Below, piece by piece: positions 1 through 64,000 of a stretch of DNA of 64,000 nt. The position numbers were made by a program, and so were the translations under genes. The stretch lies in contig NC_133032.1 of assembly GCF_048771995.1 (NCBI RefSeq), positions 14,760,501 to 14,824,500 on the forward strand, given 5' to 3'. The notes beneath the pieces were generated by a model. It saw only the letters and a list, made by a program, of their open reading frames with translations, was not told the DNA's origin and searched no databases. The first letter of the stretch is position 1, and every line of letters starts with the position of its first letter. This DNA comes from Taeniopygia guttata. Lineage: Eukaryota; Chordata; Aves; Passeriformes; Estrildidae.

Positions 1-3000
1 TAATATCTCTGCAACAGAAGCAACCTGGAAAACCGTAAAATCAATTTCTTTGCCTAAGTACAAAGTCCTGCAAAAAAGGCATAGTAAATTTACCTCTAGG
101 AAGGTACCTTTTACATCAGAACGGAGCACTGCTAACTTTTTGCTCAGGCACACTGAGAGGCCAAGAGCCCAGCTCGGTTCTCACCGGGAGCAATGCACGC
201 CCGAACTGACCTCTGGCAGAAAAGCATTGATAGCCATGCCTCTCTTCTCCCAAAAAACTTGTGTTTGCTGACCATTAGATTTTTTACTTGGTCAATAATA
301 GAGCAGTAACACCATGCAGGGCACTGGCAAAAGATTTACCAGAAGGAAACAAGTAAACTTTCAGCAACCTTAATACGAATACCAGAAGGTTAAGGTCCCA
401 GTCTTCAAAAGCTTTCCTTGCCCTCTACATTATAAACCGCAGTACAGTACAGGTGTACCAGTTCCACAAGGCTTTGTAAAACCAATTCCATGCATTCAAA
501 AATAGAGATGCCAATAAAAATGCAGTCCTCGCCCTTAAAGCAGCAATTTAGACAGGCTACACAGCCTGTCTTCCAGAACACAGCAGTTTTACTACCTGTG
601 AGGTTATATCTTTTTGCCTACTGATTTATTTTTATAGGACATGAGTAGCACAAAGTTGACCTACTCAAACCCTCTTGACACTCTGGCTCTTCTGCTTCAT
701 TATTTATAATTGCCTGTTGATGACAGCTATGCACACTGCTTTTTATGTGAAAAGACAATTGTATTACCAAATAACCACACATTCCTATATATTTTGAGAC
801 GTCATCACTCAATTGTCCTCCAAGGAAAGAAAGTTAGATTGATAGGGTCTACAGAGTAAACATGACACTATTCAAAAAGCCTTTTTACTCAAAGTAAATC
901 TAAAGAACACCAGCACTCCTACTCATGAGCAGCATCTTTCCTTAATGAGTCTGAATGATTACACAGATGAAAAAGAACCAAGTAACAATTTGGTTTATTT
1001 CCATAAGAATAAATAAATAAATAAATATCCCTATTTGAAACATAGCTGGTTTTTTATTAATTTTTAAATTTTTCCTATGGGGAAAAAAAATAGTAAAGGC
1101 AAGTATTTTCCATCTACTCCAATTCTGTTTTGTATAGTTGTCCCTCTACATAAACAAATCCACTTGCTTAAATGATTTTTGACACCCTACTGAGACAATA
1201 AACAAGTACAGCCTTTCAAATTCATGCTTGAAATTAGATGGCAAAATATGCATGTCCCAAAAAGGACAAGATTGCCTCCTTATTGGTTTATGCAGGGAAA
1301 ATTATATTTCTCCTTCTTACCACATACTCTTTCATGTCTCTGTAATTGCTCACTGAGCCACCATTGCCCATATTCTCAATGTTATTAGCAGCAGACTACT
1401 TCATGACTACTGAGTTTGATTCAACATCTCAGATGAACACAACTATGAAAGCAGCTTGATGAGCATCAATCTAACAATCATAAAGCAGATAAAAAACCAC
1501 ATTTTTATGTGCATTGCAATGTTACTCTAAGTCATTCAGGGAAAATGAATAACTAAAATGTCACAATGCTCAACTAATATGCCTGGATTATTTCACCAGC
1601 TGGGCTGCTGTGGAATAAAATGCAAGGAAGCCAGACTTTGTTGGAGTTTTTGTGGTTTGAGTAAACCTGGCTGTTCATTAGCAGAGCTCATGCACAGGGA
1701 ACTCAAAGATATAGGTTCCTGATCCTTTTCCAACTTCTCATTTTAAAATAATTAGCATTCTTCGTGCATGCACATGCATGAGTACACTGCAAGAGAATGG
1801 AAAGGCTGCCCACTTGATGCAGCAGAAAAACCCACAGCAAGTGACTGAATAAAGTTCTATCACAATTGATTCAGAGAAAAAACAGACTAACTGCAATTTG
1901 TTATCAACAAGGTCTCTCTTTTGTATTTTTTGCTGCTTTGGTAAACGTGGGAGGGTAAGGTGGGAATGGGCGGCAACATCCTCTGCTCCCTGCTAAATAG
2001 AAATCAGCATTTTCAATGCACTCAATTAGCAGTGTTTTAGGTCTGTGTCAGAGTCCTCATCAGAGCTAATTGATTTCAGGCACAGGCAAATCTCACCATT
2101 CAACATCATTATGCAGAGGTAGGTGGTGAAAAGGAAAACAGACCTCTGATTAAAGAAAAGCATGAGTGGGAGGCATACCATTTACAAGCGGCACACAGCA
2201 TTCCCTCTCAGAGAAATAACAGTGTTTAAAAACATTTTGAAGAGAGATACCTCACAATCAAATTTCATAGGGCCGCTCTGGAAGCCCCAGAATTGGAGAT
2301 GTGACAATGGACTAAGCTATGGGAAAAGGCACACATCTTTATCTCAGGAGAGAACATGGGAGAAAGAAAATTCAATTATGTTTTTTTACTTACTTCTTCC
2401 ACTCCCACTCGCAAAGGGTGTTCTAGGGCAATAGAGGAAAACTGTGATAGTACATAGGGTAATATTTTAGAAAACAAGAATACTTATCAAACTAGCTAGC
2501 TGAATTGCAGTTTGAATGCACAACTCCTTACACGTTGGTGGGAAGATTTGAGGTCAGCACTTCTCAGAAGGAAGAGATGTGCTCCTGTTCTCTTGGCACA
2601 AAAAGCATATGTTGCCAGCATGGGAAACAACTTTCCTGGCCTAAAGCCCACGCTGGAGTCCCACAAGATAAAAAGCTGGAAATGTCCCTTCTCTCCCACT
2701 CCTTTACACATGCAAAACCAGAGTCCAGATCAGATTTTGTGCTAAGCTAAATTCTATGTTTATATTCATCCTAACACTTTGAAACTAATAAATGCAGAAC
2801 TATGTTTTGACTGACTTTCATCTCAGTCCACAGCTACTTTCAGGAAGCTGAAGCACAGCACGCTGGCATGGCTGGCTCCATGGACACTGACATTAATCAG
2901 CCCACAGAGCCTGCAAGTGCCCAGCTGCAGGCACTGGCATATAATCACCATACAGATGATTATATTTTTAGCACCATCTAATTAAGCCCTATTTTCCTGG

Positions 3001-4080
3001 CCTTAGAGACAGCTACATGGTAGCTCCCCTGTTCCAGCTTCACCTCATTAATTAGAGACCTTTTCTTTCAAACAAGACAGGTACTGTAGCCAGTACCACA
3101 ACTATTTTGGGACAAGTAATGTCACATATATAAGAACTTCACCCAGCTTCTTAACGTTTTTTCATGTAAACATGAACAAATGAATAGCTGCTAGTTTTCT
3201 CCCTTATTATTCAACAGAGGATGTGTATATAATAATAAATAAGCAAATTGCTATGACGTTTGCCATTTACTTCTACTCATTACAGCTTGCTCACTGCTTT
3301 CTACTGCAATGTACTATATATTTTCACCTTCTTTTTATCTTCTGTATATACTAAAAGTATAAACTACTTACAAGCGTCATTTTAACGCACTACAGCTTTA
3401 AGTACCCTTTCTTTCTACCTTTTCAAAAATGCATTTTGCTCACATTGTATTTATACACAATATCTTAGCAGTAAAAACAAGAAAAAAAGTTTTAAAACCC
3501 AACACAGCTGAGACAACAGTGCCACATGAATTTGCTGCCTCACGGAACCACAGAAGCAACCCCATGTTTCTGCATCAGACCACAAGTGAGCAGCAACTGT
3601 AACAACTTTATCTTGGTACAGTAGTGCTGACAGCCTCAATTAAAGTATTGGATGCTTTATTTAGATTATCTCCTGCAGCCCAACCAGCACAGCAGATGAG
3701 CACTTTTGACAGTTGCTACTCATATCCCAACACTTTTTCCCAGCTTCTGGGGAGGTGTATAGCGAGTGGAACATGATTTTCATCCAGATACATATCCTAT
3801 ATATATTCCACTTCTTTTTCTAGAACAGTGAAAAGAAGAAGCTTCCCTGAACATTCACTTTGTCTGAGAAAATATTGTAGCAGTAATGCAGGTGGATTAG
3901 TAAATAACGGTGTAATGCTTCGAGAAATTTACATTAAAATGGAATTAAAATCCCATAGCAACGGTCAGAATTTAGCCCCTCTCCATCGCAGTGCTGCAAG
4001 TTATCACCTGGGTCACTGGTATGTGCAGGTTGCAGGTACCTTTTTTGTTGACTCGCCCTCCAAAGGCACAGAGGTGAACA
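1..4080. other. Non-coding sequence downstream of STK39
   Basis: AT-rich sequence with stops in all frames and no recognisable exon. In human the next gene beyond the STK39 3' end is B3GALT1; no galactosyltransferase coding sequence is seen here. It holds an (AAAT)n run at 1008-1026 and two stretches that look compositionally constrained (about 1970-2120 and 2940-3060, TAATTA-rich), which might be conserved non-coding elements. Confidence 0.6.
1008..1026. repeat. (AAAT)n microsatellite
   Basis: Four to five tandem AAAT units, adjacent to further A/T-rich sequence. Confidence 0.8.
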
Positions 4081-4114
4081 CCCAGCTGCGAACCCGCAGA
4101 CCCGCAGAGCCGGG

Positions 4115-4220
4115 CCGGGCCGGGCCAGCCCCGGGCCCTCACAGCCCCGGGCCCGCACAGCCGGGCCGGGCCAGCCCCGGGCCCGCACAGCCAGGCCGGG
4201 CCAGCCCCGGGCCCGCACCG
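4115..4220. repeat. GC minisatellite, about 30-bp unit
   Basis: The unit, roughly CCGGGCCGGGCCAGCCCCGG followed by GCCCGCACAG, is seen in two full copies and at least one partial, slightly diverged copy. Confidence 0.8.
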
Positions 4221-4316
4221 CGGCCACAGCCGGCTCGGGGCCCGAGCTCAGTGCCCGGCCCCGGGAAAGGCTCCCTGGCCCCGCTGCTCGCCAGCAGCAC
4301 GGCTGCCGAGAGCCAG

Positions 4317-4334
4317 CCCAGCCCAGCCCAGCCC
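4317..4334 (-). other. G-quadruplex motif GGGCTGGGCTGGGCTGGG
   Basis: Minus strand reads four G3 runs with uniform CT loops, the standard G3N2 quadruplex pattern. A GGGG run on the opposite strand follows at 4336-4339. The G-rich strand is the same sense as STK39 RNA. Confidence 0.85.
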
Positions 4335-4490
4335 TGGGGCTCGCCCGCCAGGGGCTCTGCGGCCACCAGCAGCCCCGAGAGGCCTGATCGGCCCCAGGGC
4401 GCTCACCTGGGCCGCCGACCCCAGCCCGGGGCCTGCGCTCTCCGCCCACACAAACCAGAAGCACACGGGCCTCCCCCGGCAAACCCATGG

Positions 4491-4669
4491 AGTGCTTTAA
4501 GTAACCCCCTCGGGAGCCTCAGCTTCGGCAAAGCAACCCCTACCCCGAGGGCGCAAGCAGTATTTCCTCTCCTCCTCCCCAGCTGCTGCACCCAAACTAA
4601 GAGCAGCAGCCTTTTGTAATAACAACTCTCTAATCCGCTCAGAGCATGGAAATTCAAAATACAAATCAG
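4491..4669. other. Transition between GC island and STK39 3' end
   Basis: Moderately GC-rich sequence falling back to AT-rich; no gene seen. It would contain any downstream element for the poly(A) signals at 4685-4701. Confidence 0.4.
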
Positions 4670-4684
4670 TTTGTGCAATACATC

Positions 4685-4701
4685 TTTATTTTAATTTTAT
4701 T
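4685..4701 (-). terminator. Candidate distal poly(A) signals, two AATAAA hexamers
   Basis: On the minus strand, AATAAA occurs at 4701-4696 and again at 4690-4685. Cleavage 10-30 nt downstream would fall near 4655-4675. The GC-rich island starts about 200 nt further on, which makes this a natural end to the AT-rich 3' UTR. Confidence 0.5.
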
Positions 4702-5321
4702 TTTTTAATCTTTGCAGTCATCTTGGAGTAATCATCATGTAAACAGTAGGATGGAATGGGATTACATTGAGTCATATGCAAATAGTTCTAGAACACCTCA
4801 ACGATTATGACAAGGCATTATAAATAACTTCTCTTAACAATATATATTTGCCATTTTCAGTACGTTAAAGAGCTGCCACTTATCTAGGATTAACTAGGAA
4901 GTAGTTTAAAGTGTAACCTCTGAGAAACACATCTCCAAATGTGGAAGTCTTTCTAAGGTTCCCTAGCTCCATAACACCTATGTCACAGGTTAAGCAGAGG
5001 ACTACTTGGGTCAAACTATTTTCTTTGTAACAGAGTTTTACTTGATCATTGCACAAAGCCCTATTATTTTCACTCAACCTTGGTATTTAGCAGAACTTCA
5101 AATAAAGCTTCAGTTCCATTCTTCAAGTTTTTATTCACCTGTATGAATTATTCATTAAGCGTAAGTCAGATCAGAGATGGGCACAGTAAGTGTTCTACCT
5201 TAACAACAGTTCACAGTAGTTCTAGCTCGTAGACTCCCCAATAAAGCATAGTCAAAATACTCTTAACACCTTTGCTACTGTATATCCCCCCTCCTTGCTC
5301 ATATAACTATATATATTTATA

Positions 5322-5327
5322 TTTATT
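5322..5327 (-). terminator. Alternative proximal poly(A) hexamer AATAAA
   Basis: AATAAA on the minus strand about 760 nt after the stop codon, directly adjoining the 5328-5345 hairpin. If used it would give a shorter 3' UTR. A further AATAAA lies at 5135-5130. Confidence 0.3.
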
Positions 5328-5345
5328 GTACCATATGTATGGTAC
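5328..5345. repeat. 3' UTR hairpin, 8-bp perfect stem
   Basis: GTACCATA (5328-5335), two-base spacer, TATGGTAC (5338-5345): a perfect inverted repeat inside the proposed STK39 3' UTR, next to an AATAAA hexamer. It could be an RNA stem or chance. Confidence 0.5.
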
Positions 5346-6082
5346 TTCTAGAAAATGGAGATTATTTATATAAGCAGCCTCAGGCACATTCTTAAAACAT
5401 TAATATCTGCAAGGCACCTCCCACTCCCTTGAGGATCAGTTTGTGGACTGTTTTTTGACATACAACCAACAAAAGCTTGCTAATGCCAGATCAAATTATT
5501 TCAAAAAAACCCTAGAAATTACCAAATACTTCAAAGACATACCTGGAACTTTTTTAAATAGTGGGAGATTAACTGCAAATAGCACATAATCAAGTCAAAT
5601 AATTTTCTTATTACTAGTAGGTGTAATGCATAAATATATGAAAAATAAAATTCACAGTCATTTTTTAAACTAGAATTCAAGTTTGGCTAATATTTCTAAA
5701 CTTTTATATGTATATTAATTTCTAAATGTAACAGAACAGAGGCAGTATTGTCAACCACAAGTACAGGTAAAATAGTATCACTCAAAGTCTATGAAAGAAG
5801 TAAGCTTGATAAGAAATTTCATTTTGTAACCAATAAATACAACCACCTGAGAACATTTCCACAGGCTTTTCACTTTGGGAGAATCCAAATCAACTGCTAA
5901 GAGACATGTAGGAGCATTTTGAATGTTAACAGGAGCGGTGTAGCTGTGGGCTTTGCTTGTTCTGACTTTGTGAATTGCTAGATAATGAAGCAGAACTCAG
6001 TGTGTGGTGCATTAATTTTCCTTTGCATCTAAGCTGGCTTTTTCGCAATCTCACAATTCGGCTTGGGGTCAAGGGACAGACA

Positions 6083-64000
<57,918 letters not shown>

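Larger units (their letters stand above)
4080..4490. promoter_or_regulatory. GC-rich CpG island downstream of STK39
   Basis: About 400 bp of very GC-rich, CpG-dense sequence in a strongly AT-rich setting. Its left part is a minisatellite (about 4115-4220), its middle carries a G-quadruplex motif. Long open frames on both strands here are a by-product of low stop-codon density: they are Pro/Ala/Gly-rich on both strands with no recognised domain. It could be an orphan CpG island, an enhancer/promoter of a non-coding transcript, or an unmethylated GC minisatellite. Confidence 0.6.
4670..6082 (-). other. STK39: Probable STK39 3' UTR
   Basis: About 1.4 kb of AT-rich non-coding sequence after the TGA, up to the last good pair of AATAAA signals. 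The length is about what is expected for this gene. It contains further AATAAA-type hexamers (minus strand) at 5135-5130 and 5327-5322, which could give shorter transcripts, and an 8-bp hairpin at 5328-5345. The true cleavage site cannot be fixed from sequence alone. Confidence 0.55.

Noticed and set aside
3828..4619. 263-codon open frame on the plus strand, with overlapping minus-strand frames of 72-184 codons, across the GC island
   Set aside because: The frames overlap on both strands and are long only because GC-rich DNA lacks stop codons. They are Pro/Ala/Gly-rich repeats with no domain, and the plus-strand frame begins in ordinary AT-rich sequence.

Overview
This is vertebrate nuclear DNA, very probably from a bird. 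The protein-coding content is one gene, STK39 (the WNK-regulated Ste20 kinase SPAK), on the minus strand. Avian origin is suggested by the 3' end of a CR1 LINE near 28.15-28.21 kb, by several introns of only 98-179 bp, and by an AT-rich background with isolated CpG-dense patches. No prokaryotic, organellar or viral coding content was recognised.

Layout, read in the direction of STK39 transcription (high to low coordinates): the window opens inside an upstream intron. Seven exons between 63.8 and 56.5 kb encode the kinase domain from the hinge-proximal GSMLD segment through the HRD, DFG, activation-loop and C-lobe motifs and into the PF1 extension. A 14.0-kb intron follows, holding a CpG island near 55.2-55.4 kb. 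Three small exons at 42.6-40.3 kb encode the S-motif, the acidic linker and the start of the C-terminal (CCT) domain. A 13.8-kb intron leads to two exons at 26.5-24.5 kb, and a 14.2-kb intron leads to the last two exons at 10.2 and 6.1 kb, which finish the CCT domain. The stop codon is at 6083-6085. A 3' UTR of about 1.4 kb probably ends near 4.67 kb at AATAAA signals.

All 14 exons have GT-AG borders, matching phases and no in-frame stops, so the gene looks intact; its first exons lie beyond the right edge. Beyond the 3' end, 1-4.67 kb is non-coding apart from a GC-rich minisatellite/CpG island (about 4.08-4.49 kb) with a textbook G-quadruplex motif.

The gene product would be phosphorylated by WNK kinases on the activation loop and S-motif, dock RFxV/I-type partners through its CCT domain, and phosphorylate SLC12 cation-chloride cotransporters. 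I found no novel multi-gene system. The points most worth following up are an apparent 19-residue deficit in the linker against human SPAK, the intronic CpG island and nearby TATA/splice-donor pair (possible kinase-less isoform), and the G4-bearing GC island just past the gene end.
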